Shown one piece after another: positions 33,160-43,507 of a stretch of DNA of 64,000 bases. Source of the stretch: Diphasiastrum complanatum. Taxonomy: Eukaryota > Streptophyta > Lycopodiopsida > Lycopodiales > Lycopodiaceae. Position 1 is the stretch's first letter, and each line of letters starts with the position of its first letter. The notes beneath the pieces are model-generated. The model ran no database searches and was not told the origin of the DNA. It worked only from the letters and a program-made list of their open reading frames with translations. The position numbers and the translations under genes were made by a program. The stretch is taken from the NCBI GenBank assembly GCA_029204225.1, contig CM055112.1, positions 44,587,634 through 44,651,633 on the forward strand, given 5' to 3'.

Positions 33160-34300
33160 CTAATGTGGATCAAGCATTGATCTTGAGATAAGACCAAGAT
33201 TAGACCTATGCTTTGAGAAGGCACTTTTGCAAAGTGGCTTTGTGAGAAGATCAGCAATACACGAAGATGTGTCGACATGTTCTAAGTTGATTTCACCTCC
33301 AATGAGCTTTTCCCTTACAAAATGGTGTGCCACTTCTATATGCTTGCTTCTTGCATGAAAAATAGGACTGTTTGCAAGAGCTTGTGCCGATATGTTGTCA
33401 CATTTGATAAAGGTAAGATCATCCTCTTTGATGCAATTTAGCTCCATGATTAACCTCTTGATCCAAATCACCTCTTTAGTTATTGTAGTGAGTGCTTTGT
33501 ACTCGGCCTCACAAGATGATAGAGATATGGTATCCTGCTTCTTTGAAAGCCAAGACACAATATTGCCTCCAAGAAAGATAGTATATGCATTAATGGACTT
33601 TTGATCCATTTTATCACTTGCAAAATCGGAATCTGAATAGCCAACAATGGTTAGATCTTCATTCTTGTACAATAAACCATAATCTTGAGTAGAAGATACA
33701 TATCTTAGAACTCTCTTGGCCATCTTCCAATGTTGGATCTTGGGATCTTGCATAAATTGACTCAATTTGTGCACACAATAGCTCAAATCGGGTCTAGTGA
33801 CAGTAAGCCAAATTAAAGAGCCTATAAGACTCCTATAAAGTGTGATGTCCTCAAAGGATCTTTCATCACCTTCCATGGGAGTATCTATGCCTTTACAATT
33901 TTGCATATTGAATTTTCTCAACATAGAAACGACATATCTAGATTGACAAATAAAGGCATATTCTCCATGAAAATCAAGTCTCAAAATGTAATGGATCTCT
34001 CCTAGATCTTGCATTTTAAACTCTTTTCCTAATGCATCTTTGGTTTCTTGAACTAGCATCAAACAACTTTCACTAAGAATAATGTCATCTACATAGATTA
34101 GGAGAATTACAATATTACTACCATCAAATTCTAAGTACATAGAAGGATCATAGTCACTAAGTACAAATCTTAATGAAAGTAGAAAGTTGTTGAGTCTTGA
34201 ATACCATGATCTAGGTGCTTGCTTTAAGCCATAAAGACTTCTAGATAGCAAACACACCTTAGATTTATCCTTGATAAATCCTTGAGGTTGTTCCATGTAC
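33160..34300 (-). pseudogene. Copia J: RT palm to RNase H, 5' truncated
   Basis: The frame is open from MEQPQGFIKDKSKVC through LYGLKQAPRSWYSRLN, IYVDDIILSES and KEFKMQDLGEIHYIL. It continues through the RNase H motifs (YSDSDFASDKMDQKS, SSCEAEYKAL, KCDNISAQALANSP) to VADLLTKPL-type residues and SRSMLDPH. Small in-frame deletions are visible after YIL and at TPMEGDERSF. RT fingers with the first catalytic Asp, integrase and gag are gone: the sequence changes at about 34300 into half of a G-family LTR. It is related to family B, which has the same linker and RNase H style. Confidence 0.85.
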
Positions 34301-34715
34301 AAAGCACCTTCACACATGTGGGATCAGAGGGATGATCAGTACCACGAGCTCCCACTTTTTGTATATATAGAACCACATTTGGCCATAATCATGGTGAGAC
34401 ACCAATCTTGGTTTTGGAAGCAATTTTGAGTGATTCTCTCCATTTGTCTACATTTGTTTTGATTGTTTTGAGGTTCTATCAATGTGTACTTGATTTTCAG
34501 GTTGGAGTCCGTACTCAGACAGTGTTTCACACGTGTGAAACCATAAAGTACACTTACCTTCAATTAATGATTGTTCTTGTTAGGATTTTGTGTCTAGAAT
34601 TGATCTAGATTGATCTTAATCTGAAGTAGATTGATAAATCAAGTAATCTGACAACCAATTCCTCTTGAGGATTAGATTAGAATCCACTCTTGGTCCTTTT
34701 TGTACTTTTTGCACA
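34300..34715 (+). repeat. Second half of the G2 3' LTR, inverted
   Basis: It matches G LTR from CAAAGCACCTTCACACATG to the terminus TTTTTGCACA. It contains the TATATATAG core and CACACGTGTG (34528-34537). It abuts copia J on the left. Confidence 0.88.
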
Positions 34716-35371
34716 AATCATGAAAACATTCAATATTGCTCACAAATCTCACAAATATCACCAAAGTCCAATCAACCATTTTTATCATACATTATTACCA
34801 TCACGATCAACAGTTACAATTATTTATTTTTAGTCTATACAATCATTAAATAATGATTGTCCATTCAAATCAAAACACATAAAAGATTTCACGAGGTCAA
34901 TTCCACGTGGAATATTCAATTTTTTTCTTCTTCTTCTTTTTAATCAAGATGTATGTTTCCCTTTGGTATTTGTCCAATTTCTTTCACAGTATGAGCATTG
35001 ATAACACTTCTAAACCTTCTAAATTCTCTATGGCAGTATGAACTAGGATACCACTAGAGTATCTGGCTTTCATGGATCTAAATCCCATTGTGGTCACCAT
35101 AAAACATGTGGTACGTTTGGTGTGTTGCTTAATAGTGTTCATAACACTATAGCGGAGTTTTGGTATGATTATGAAGCTAGTCATTGGGTTTCTAGTTCGG
35201 ATATTGCCATAGATTATACTAGAAGGTAACTTAAGTTTGAACCCATTCACCTCATAAGCAATCCATCTCAAATATTCTTTTCAAAGATATAAATGTTTTT
35301 CATTTACTAGTTCTTGTATTGTCTCCAATCAAGCAAACTTAATTTTATTCAATCTTTGATGCAATTGCCAC
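34716..35371. other. Segment between the two G2 LTR halves
   Basis: It begins with the target duplication AATCA. A minus-strand frame of 95 codons (34984-35271) is open but unfamiliar. If the inversion is undone, this sequence becomes the right-hand flank of G2. Confidence 0.5.
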
Positions 35372-35780
35372 ATGATTCATGATGCAAAACTGACACTTGG
35401 ACAAAACCTTCTATTTTGAGCACTTTTGGTCTATTTTCCTTCTATATGGAGATCTACTTGGAAATCTTCTAGAACTCAAAATTTGCCTACTTCAGCTTAT
35501 TCCACATGTGTGAGCTATCCTTTACACATGGGATATGACACCTAACCAAAGGATGTGGCTCATGCAATCAATAGATTGATGCCATGTGTCATATGTCTAG
35601 AAAACTAGTTTTTGGCCTTTTTAGCCACTAGAACTTGAATTAAATCATATGTACATCCTATATGATTATGGTACACGACAAGTACACTAGTTTCACCCGT
35701 GGGAACAGGCTCCACACATGTGTGTTTATCTATATACAAGATTTTTGGCCTCTACCAAGCTTATTTTTGCATTTTTCACA
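35372..35780 (-). repeat. First half of the G2 3' LTR
   Basis: It starts TGTGAAAAATGC at 35780 on the minus strand, next to the purine tract TTTTTGAGGAAGAG, and stops at the ATGAATCAT stretch. About 8 bp are missing relative to the full LTR between this half and the half at 34300. Confidence 0.88.
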
Positions 35781-35920
35781 CTCTTCCTCAAAAATCTAGC
35801 TTGGTAAATTTAGCTTGATGGAAAGCATGATGATCTTGAACTTGACTCCATGGGCTGAATTGGTCTTTGCTGGTTCAAAAGGTGTGAAGATCAGCCAATG
35901 AGCTTGATGTTGATCTGAAA

Positions 35921-36961
35921 TCACCATATCCATGATAGTGCTTCTTTGATGTTGACATCTTTGATGAGCTTGAGAGCTTTGCACCATCCTAGCACCTCCA
36001 AAATTGATTCCTTCCAATTTTCATGTAGATGCTTGACCTTGAAGCTTGCTCCTTCTTCATGTGCATGCTCCTTCATGAGAAAATAAAGATTTCTTCTTGA
36101 TTTATTCGGATCACAAAGATTTACCATCATGTTACCACGGTCTAGAGAATTAGACTCATCCATATTGGCAAGACTATGCATGCTGTAATAACAAAGTGTT
36201 TGCATCATATCTTCATGCTTGTTTACCATGGTAATCTCAGATCCAATGAGGCTAAATACTTCATTATGGAGATAAGTGTCTTTAGAAGATGATTCGCTTA
36301 CTCTCATAAAGAGTTTACAATTTGCTTCAATACAAATTTTCAAACTATGAGTGAACAAATCACTTTTGCTCTTACATGACTCAAGAGCATACGTTTGATG
36401 AAATAACTATTTGCTTTCTAATTGATTTAAAATCAATTTCAACATTTTAAGAACATCATCTATGTTCTCAAGGGAGACTTCATACTCAACTAGTATGTCT
36501 TTACTCCAATTTTGAGATGCAATGATCTCACTAAAGCAAATTGATTTATCAAATGACATAGGAGAAGTAAGTATGAGATGTATACCACATGAGGTATGCT
36601 CCTCTTTCCCTTGAAATGTGAGCCACATGGACTCAACCATGTTTCTTGAGATTCTTTTTGGATTCACAACTTGAGAAGGTCTCTCCTCCTCAATCCTTGA
36701 CATACTTGAACCTTGAGAAGGACTCTCCTCCTCAATCCTTGGCACACTTGAACCTTGAGATGACTCCTTAAAATCCTCTTCATGATTCTCCTTTTTGGTG
36801 GAAATCCGAGACCTCCACGTCTCATAATGATCACAACAATCATGACCATTCAATATGCACTTCCTATGATTATCAAGATTACTTATGCTAGAAACATAAG
36901 TCCAAAAACCACCACAACTTGGCATGATTTTTCCAATATTGAAATCAAAAGGTATTTCCAT
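35921..36961 (-). pseudogene. G2 copy of the 346-residue unknown frame (one stop)
   Basis: It has the same start (MEIPFDFNIGK), end (KEALSWIW) and length as the G1 frame, with only substitutions. One codon, TGG in G1, is TAG here (ESK-stop-LFHQ, about 36407). The acid/Ser repeat is SQGSSVPRIEEE then SQGSSMSRIEEE. No RT, integrase or RNase H motif is present. The absence of indels between two separately inserted copies suggests that the frame was coding when the family moved. Confidence 0.75.
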
Positions 36962-37251
36962 CTAGGCTAACGACTTGCTTATGGATATAAGTGTCCACTT
37001 TGGATGCTTCATTTATTCTCATAAGAAGTTTACAACTTGCCTTTAGGATTGAAAACATACAATTTTCATCTTTATGAATGAACACATCATTCATGATCTT
37101 ATTGAAACCAAAAGATTCTACATTATGAAGATATTTCCATTTCCTTGTCTTCATAACTAATGTAAGCTTACAAGGAACATGCTTTGCTATACTTTAAGGC
37201 ATCACACTCAACTAGTATTGCCTTAAGCCACCTTTGAGATACAAAAATCCC
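36962..37251 (-). other. G2 inter-frame region with a repeat of the unknown domain
   Basis: A frame on the minus strand (37154-36945) reads CKLLMRINEASKVDTYIHKQ. This resembles CKLFMRVSESSSKDTYLHNE in the downstream 346-residue frame, so a domain seems to be duplicated. The matching stretch in G1 lies just before the H insertion (about 17253-17311). Confidence 0.6.
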
Positions 37252-37863
37252 TTAAAAGCAAAATAGATCTTCATAAGTTGACATGAGAGCATAAATGAAA
37301 CTATTTTCATTTTGTGATTGATGCTCCTTATTCTTGATTGATTTCTCTTGGATCATAACAATAAGTTTGAACTTATCTAAAGTTCCAAGCAAAATACTTT
37401 CCAAGGACATAAAATAAATCCAAGTTACTTTCATGAAAGTGACATCTATCTTTGCATCTTGAACCAAACAATGCACTTCCAAATGAAAAATTTCAAAAGA
37501 TTTGACATGTGTTGTGATGGACTCTTGAAGACAAATCTTGCAAGTCCTTGTGAGACTCCAAGCCTCACTCACCTTTCCACAAAGGAAACACCTTTCCTTG
37601 GACTTGTCCTTGTATTTGCATTTTGAACTTGAAGCTCCATCCTTCACCTTGGCCCCCTTGCTTTGGTTCTCCTTGGATGGACTCGTCTTCTTTTTGTAGC
37701 ATCTTGAGAAAAAATATCCTCCCTTGCCACAAAGGTTGCACTCAGGATCCTTTGTTTCCTTCAATAGGATGCCACCTATTGATGCCATGTGAATAAACAC
37801 TTGTGATATGATTCTACAAATGTAATTTGTGACTTTCAAGAGACTAGATTTGAACATCTTCAA
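37252..37863 (-). CDS. G2 gag-like frame with decayed zinc knuckles
   Basis: The 203-codon frame begins near the end of the leader. It contains two CX2C motifs followed by basic runs: CNLCGKGGYFFSRCYKKK, a CCHC knuckle with Tyr where His is expected, and RCFLCGKVSEAW. A Lys/Ser-rich linker (SKENQSKGAKVKDGASSSK) lies between them, as in copia gag tails. The gag core domain is not recognisable. The rest (VTFMKVTWIYFMSLES) is unfamiliar. G1 has a foreign RT fragment here instead. The start could be either of two nearby ATGs. Confidence 0.55.
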   Translation of the reverse strand: MKMFKSSLLKVTNYICRIISQVFIHMASIGGILLKETKDPECNLCGKGGYFFSRCYKKKTSPSKENQSKGAKVKDGASSSKCKYKDKSKERCFLCGKVSEAWSLTRTCKICLQESITTHVKSFEIFHLEVHCLVQDAKIDVTFMKVTWIYFMSLESILLGTLDKFKLIVMIQEKSIKNKEHQSQNENSFIYALMSTYEDLFCF

Positions 37864-38252
37864 TAATCTAGAATGATCTACAAAAGATCTAGCTCACAAA
37901 CCTAAGAATCAATCTTGACACTAATGACTAGTCACTTGGAAACTTTGCTTTGATCAAAAAGACAAAAGCACATAATCTTTGAATCAAATCACAAAAGAAA
38001 TTAGATCCAATCTCCTATTGGACTCATCAAATACCAATGACTCTTTCTTTTGAAAATTGAAATGGATATGATGACCAGTTCTCTCAACACTTGAGATTCT
38101 TGAATAAAAGATGGGTTTTGTTTCAAATACATGAAAATCAAACTTAATCACTTCTTTTGGACTCATTCTTGACCCAAATAATCTCACACTTGAGATTTAG
38201 AATGAATTTGATTTGATTTGACAACAAACTATACCACCAACTTTTCACAAAG
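37864..38252 (-). other. G2 leader, shortened
   Basis: It joins the 5' LTR at 38253 without a primer-binding site. Compared with G1, the end of the LTR (about 135 bp), the primer site and most of the leader are deleted. It keeps the GGTGGTATAGTTTGTT stretch seen near 16334 in G1. A 67-codon frame here (37984-38187) has no known features. Confidence 0.65.
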
Positions 38253-38943
38253 CCTAACAAGAACAATCATTAATTGAAGGTAAGTGTCCTTTATGGTTTC
38301 ACACGTGTGAAACAGTCTGAGTACGGACTCCAACCTGAAAATCAAGTACACATTGATAGAACCTCAAAACAATCAAAACAAATGTTGACAAATGGAGAGA
38401 ATCACTCAAAATTGCTTCTAAAACCAAGATTGGTGTCTCACCATGATTATGGCCAAATGTGGCTCTATATATACAATAAGTGGGAGCTCGTGGTACTGAT
38501 CATCCCTCTGATCCCACATGTGTGAAGGTGCTTTGTCATATGATGATTCATCATGCAAAACTGACACTTGGACAAAACCTTCTATTTTGAGCACTTTTGG
38601 TCTATTTTCCATCTATCTACTTGGAAATCTTCTAGAACTCAAAATTTGCCTACTTCAGCTTATTCCACATGTGTGAGCTTTCCTTTACACATGGGATATG
38701 CCACCTAACCAAAGGATGTGGCTCATGCAATCAATAGATTGATGCCATGTGTCATATGTCTACAAAACTAGTTTTTGGCCTTTTTAGCCACTAGAACTTG
38801 AATTAAATCATATGTACATCCTATATGATTATGGTACATGACAAGTACACTAGTTTCACATGTGGGAACAGGCTCCACACATGTGTGTTTATCTATATAC
38901 AAGATTTTTGGCCTCTATCTAGCTTATTTTTGCATTTTTCACA
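38253..38943 (-). repeat. 5' LTR of G2 (terminal about 135 bp deleted)
   Basis: It starts TGTGAAAAATGC at 38943 and runs to GTTCTTGTTAGG at 38253. TATATATAG and CACACGTGTG (38300-38309) are present. The five bases outside it are TGATT on the plus strand. Confidence 0.9.
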
Positions 38944-39357
38944 TGATTGAGTAGTACAGCAGTTTTAAGATTTGTAGAAGAAGTAAGGTATAGTGTTGGA
39001 CAGAGAGGTGTAGGTGTGAAGCCTAGCCCCCACCATCCTAACCTAGTGGGTGCCATCTTGAAGTAGACAAGGAAAGTCACTCAAGAGGACTGTATTGAAA
39101 TCGCATGTCTTGAATGAGTGTTATTCATACATGATAAAAAAAAAATTGTGAAAAAAGAAGAAGAAAGCACTTAGAAATGAAAGATGAAGAGAACTAGCTA
39201 AAAAAGCTATAAGTATTACAAACTAAGTAAGTCCAATTAAAAATTGGAATCAACCGTTATCACCAAAGTTATGACTGAACAAAAAAATCATTTCTATGTT
39301 CATTTCACAATAATTCAATAGAACATTTAAAAATTAAAATAAAATAAAATAAAAACA

Positions 39358-40695
39358 ATGTCAATGGATGAAGAAAGTGCCAATCTACCCAGTTTTAATG
39401 GAAATGAAAATGAAGATGCAGATCTACATATTCAAAGATTCATGAATGTGTGTAGACAAAATTATGAAGAAGACGATGAGGATATGTTTAGATTATTTCC
39501 AGTAACATTGGATAATGTTGCTCTTGAATGGTATTCTGTATTGAATCAAAAGAAAATTTATAATTAGACAAAACTTAAAACAAGCTTCTTGGATAGGTTT
39601 AGAAGATGGAATTACTCTTCTGATGTCATCAAATTACTAAGTGAAATTAAATTGAAACAAAATGAACCTATCAAAAGCTTTGTTGATAGAATCAATTGTT
39701 CGGCTAAAAGATTAAGTGAAAGACCAGGAGAAGAGTTTTTCTTATCTTGGTTTATATCAGATTTGCCTGATAACATGGCACATAGTATTCTCTCAAAAGT
39801 TCCTAAAACTTTTGAGGAAGCTATCTCTAGGGTAATTGCTATAGAACATGCTGATAAGATGATGACAAAAATAGAAGAACTTGATAAGAAGAGTTGGATA
39901 GATAGATCCTTGGATGAATTTGATGTAGAAATCCCTTCCTACTATGCTACAATATCATCTATTCCTAAAATTCTTACAAAAAATGAATCTTGTTATTCTG
40001 ATGATCCTATTCAAACAAATCAGCTTTTTAAAATTAAAGAAAATATTATGGTGCAAGAAGGATGTAGTAAAAATGTTGAGTATGACTATAAGATTGATCA
40101 ATCAAATGAAATTACTGATGTGATTGAAAAAAACAATTGTTGTGAAGATACTCAAAATGTGGTGCATTCCATTGATGTCTACTTGGAACTGATGGAGTCT
40201 TTATATAATGATAATGAAAAATTAGAGAATATATATGATGTTATTATTGATAAATATGCTATTGAGAAAGTAGAACAAAAATGTCAATCAAATTTTGCTG
40301 ATTCTAACTTGTTGCAAAGTCAATGTATTTTGAAGGAAGAAATGATACTAAGTGACATATCACAGTCTGAAAGTCAAATATTACCATTATTGGAGAATGA
40401 TCAAGTGTTCTATAATACTTTTGTTGAAGTAGAAGAATCCATAAAGGAAATCATTACTTCCAGTATGAGTGGCATTGATGAAAAGTTTCAAGGTCAAAAG
40501 ATAAATTCCATTCTTTCCAAGGAAAAAAATGATAGCTCATCTGATTCAAAGAAAGATCAAAAGGATTTATCATCTAAGATGGATGAGTTACAAGTTTTTC
40601 ATGAATATGATGAAGAGTTAATGCTAAGAAAATTAGAATTATCCAAGTTGGATCACTCATCTTTGAAGCTGATTAATAATGAGCTATATGAATAA
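39358..40695 (+). pseudogene. Ty3/gypsy-like gag with long acidic tail, one in-frame TAG
   Basis: The frame has 446 codons, interrupted only by TAG at codon 70 (39565-39567), where Trp would fit (KKIYN-stop-TKLKTSFLDRF). Residues 25-170 match the retrotransposon gag domain: LHIQRFMNVC, DNVALEWYSVL, FLDRFRRWNYSSD, IKSFVDRINCSAKRL, FLSWFISDLPDNM. After that comes about 270 residues of Asp/Glu/Ser/Asn-rich, probably disordered sequence. No zinc knuckle, protease or RT follows; the element is cut at about 40836 by copia K sequence. The preceding 400 bp (38949-39357) has a leader-like, A-rich end and nothing else. Confidence 0.75.
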
Positions 40696-40836
40696 ACTAA
40701 TGTGAATAACCAGAATGAAAGAGAAATGGAAGACTCTAAAAAAATAAATTCAATATACGATAATGAGATTTGTACCAAGAATACAAATGAAAATGCTCTT
40801 CAAGAGTTTAGTCATTGAAATAATAACTCTGTTAAT

Positions 40837-42098
40837 CCAACAAACTACTCAATATGGAAAGTGAGGATGCAGTCACTCTTAGTGCTCCAAGACCTCTTTG
40901 ATATTGTCCTAGAAGAAGAGGATGAGCCTCTTGGAGGACAAGAATTGGTTAGATACAAGAAGAAGGGAAGACTAACACTTCATAGCATCAAAATGAATGT
41001 TAGTGATGACCTCTTGAAGGAGGTAGCCTCTTGCACATCAGCCAAGGAAGCTTGGGATTCTTTAAAAGCTATATATGAATCCAAAAACACTTCAAGAGTG
41101 CTTATGATAAGAAACAAATCTTACAAAACATGAGGAGAAGTGATGAAAGTGCACAAGTGTTGCTAAGGATCAAGTCTCTCAACAAAGAATTGGCCTCTAT
41201 TGGTGAGAACATCCTTGATAATGAGCTTGTAAAAGTGATTCCAAATGGCTTAGAAGATGAGTTCTCCAATTTGGTTCAATGTTTTGCCATCCAAAACACT
41301 TTGCCATCTACTGATAAGCTCCATAGTGTGCTTGTGGCTGAAGAGTGTAGGATTCTCCATGCAAAAACAAGGATGAGTTCCATCATTGCAAGAAGGAGAT
41401 GGGAGAGTAAATTTATCATTCAAGAGCAAGAAGAAGACCAATGGATCCAAGAAGGATCGAGCAAAGGAGGAGGGGGATCAAGAATCAAGTTCAAGGGCAA
41501 AGTACAAGTCAAATCTAAAATGCTTCTTTTGTGGAAAGAAGGGGAATTTTGCATCCGAATGCTACAAGAGGCAAAGAGCACAAGAGGAGGATGACAAACA
41601 AGGAAACCATGGACATGAAGAGGAGGAGGATGAAGGAGATCTACTCTTGATGGCATCCATTTACATCCTCACCAACAAGCAATGGCAATTCAAGAGAAAC
41701 TTGGTGGATTGATAGTGGGGCTAGCTCTCACACTTCTTGTGAAAAGGACTTTTTCTCAACCTTACGCTCATGCAATGATGCTAAAAAGTTTGTCTTTACT
41801 GCAAGTGATGAAGACTGTAGGATAGATGGTGTTGGTACCACATCTCTTTGTATCTAGAATCCTCAATAAGTATGGATTTAGAAAATGTTCTTTTTGTACC
41901 ATAAATCACCAAGAATATTCTAAGTGTTGGTAAGCTTTTGGAAAGTGGATTGGATGTCCACTTTAATCATAAATTTTGTTCCATTTTGAAGATTGATGTT
42001 TGCATTGCAAAAGGATTTAAACATGGAAGATTGTTTAAATTGGAAGCTGATATTGCTTTTGAGAATGTGAACTTGGCAAAGGAGGAGATCACTCAAGC
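40837..42098 (+). pseudogene. Copia K gag-protease, uninterrupted copy
   Basis: From TNYSIWKVRMQSLLVLQDLF onward it carries the same gag as 26403-26968 but continues past GTAGGATTCTCC, the site where D/E sits in the other copy. A frameshift at about 41131 is shared with that copy. The zinc knuckle CFFCGKKGNFASEC is near 41520. The protease WWIDSGASSH is reached in a shifted frame near 41705. The pre-integrase region (GLDVHFNHKFCSILK) runs to 42090. It is then cut by the antisense LTR of copia B2. The left edge cuts into the Ty3-like gag. Confidence 0.88.
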
Positions 42099-43507
42099 TG
42101 TGATAAAGCAATTTCATTGGATTGTTTTTGTAATAGTTTGAATAGTGTCATAAAAGATGAAATATCATTGTATTGGAAATCTTTGGGTCCACATGCTTTG
42201 AGCATGATCATTCCAATGTAAAGACCAAAGATTATCCTACTTCAATGATAGGAGTAATGTTAGTGTTTTTGCTCTTCACGTAGAGATTGTAAAAACTACA
42301 TGTATTCCACCAAAGAAGTTTGAAGATACATCAAGTTTCTACCCACAAAGCATTGCTAGCTTATGAAACCTTACTTGTAGAAATACATGTAAAAGCCAAT
42401 AGGCCTTACCTGTAGAAACTACCCACAGGCAGAAACCGCAAACAACCGCAACCACAATGCATGCGGCTTTGGCAAAGGCACCACAGGCAACCGTAGAGTC
42501 TTGCAAATGGTCCATTATGAAGCCGAAGTAAACAACCGCACCTTCAAGAAAAATTGAAGGTCAATGCATAAGGCCAGAAGCGAAGACCAACAAAGCAAAG
42601 GAAAACCGCCATGGAAGAACCGCAAGGCCTCACTTACGGTTCATTATATCTTATAACATGTAACATCATTGTGAAGTATACTTTATCTTCGTGTTGGAAG
42701 TGATTATGCTATCATGGAGACATGTTGTTGAAATCCAGCAAGTTCACATGTGTGGGAAAACCAATTCTTGGTGTGAATGATCTTATTAAGCTTTGTGTTT
42801 AGCACATAAACTAATTCTAGATTGAATATCATGATCTAGTTCAAGAATTTATGACTAAAACACAATCTAGCATACTAGTAATCAAAGAATGGTTACTTTC
42901 ATAATCAATGAGAAAAGTACAAAGAAATTAATGCATTAGCATAGCCTCCTCCTCGAGTTAAAGAGAGAGTGCAAAATTCAAGCATACAAGGCAATAGATC
43001 CAAATTGACAAGAAATGGCTTCAATGCTTGGTTCATCATCAAGGATTGTGAGAGAACTCACATACATTTATGGTGGATGGAATAGCTCATGGTAGAGCTA
43101 GCATCTATCTACTTTCTTCCACATCTAGAAGTGAAAACTCACAAACTAGTGACATTTGTCACTTTACATGCATACCTATCTATCCACTTTTACCAGGTGG
43201 CAATTTCTAAACTAGAATTGTCCAAAGCACTATGCATGTGTCCTTTACACTTTGTGCATGCTTTGCATGCCACTTAGGAACACTTACAATCTTTGCATGT
43301 GATATGACTCAAGTTTCTACAAGCTCATATTTGGCATTCTTAAATCTATATGCATGTTGTATTTGACCAATTAGACTTCATATAGCCTATGTAGCTCGAG
43401 TTTCTTCTAGGCCAAATTTGGCATTTCCAATATGAAACATTACATACATGTAGAAAAAACCTTATCAAAACCAAAAGTCAAGATAGATGAGTTTTCATTT
43501 TTCAACA
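42099..43507 (-). repeat. 3' LTR of copia B2
   Basis: It starts TGTTGAAAAATG at 43507 (minus) after the purine tract TTAGGAG and ends at 42099. It is the reverse complement of 5745-7246 with the 56-bp tandem duplication absent. Confidence 0.8.

Larger units (their letters stand above)
34300..38943 (-). mobile_element. Element G2: second G-family copy, 3' end inverted, TSD AATCA
   Basis: On the minus strand: 5' LTR (38943-38253, tail deleted), short leader, gag-like frame, 346-codon frame, then the first half of a 3' LTR (35780-35372). The second LTR half lies at 34300-34715 in plus orientation. The base run after it (34716-34720) is AATCA, and the five bases beyond the 5' LTR (38944-38948) are TGATT, its complement. 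The halves thus belong to one element whose end has been inverted. Confidence 0.8.
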
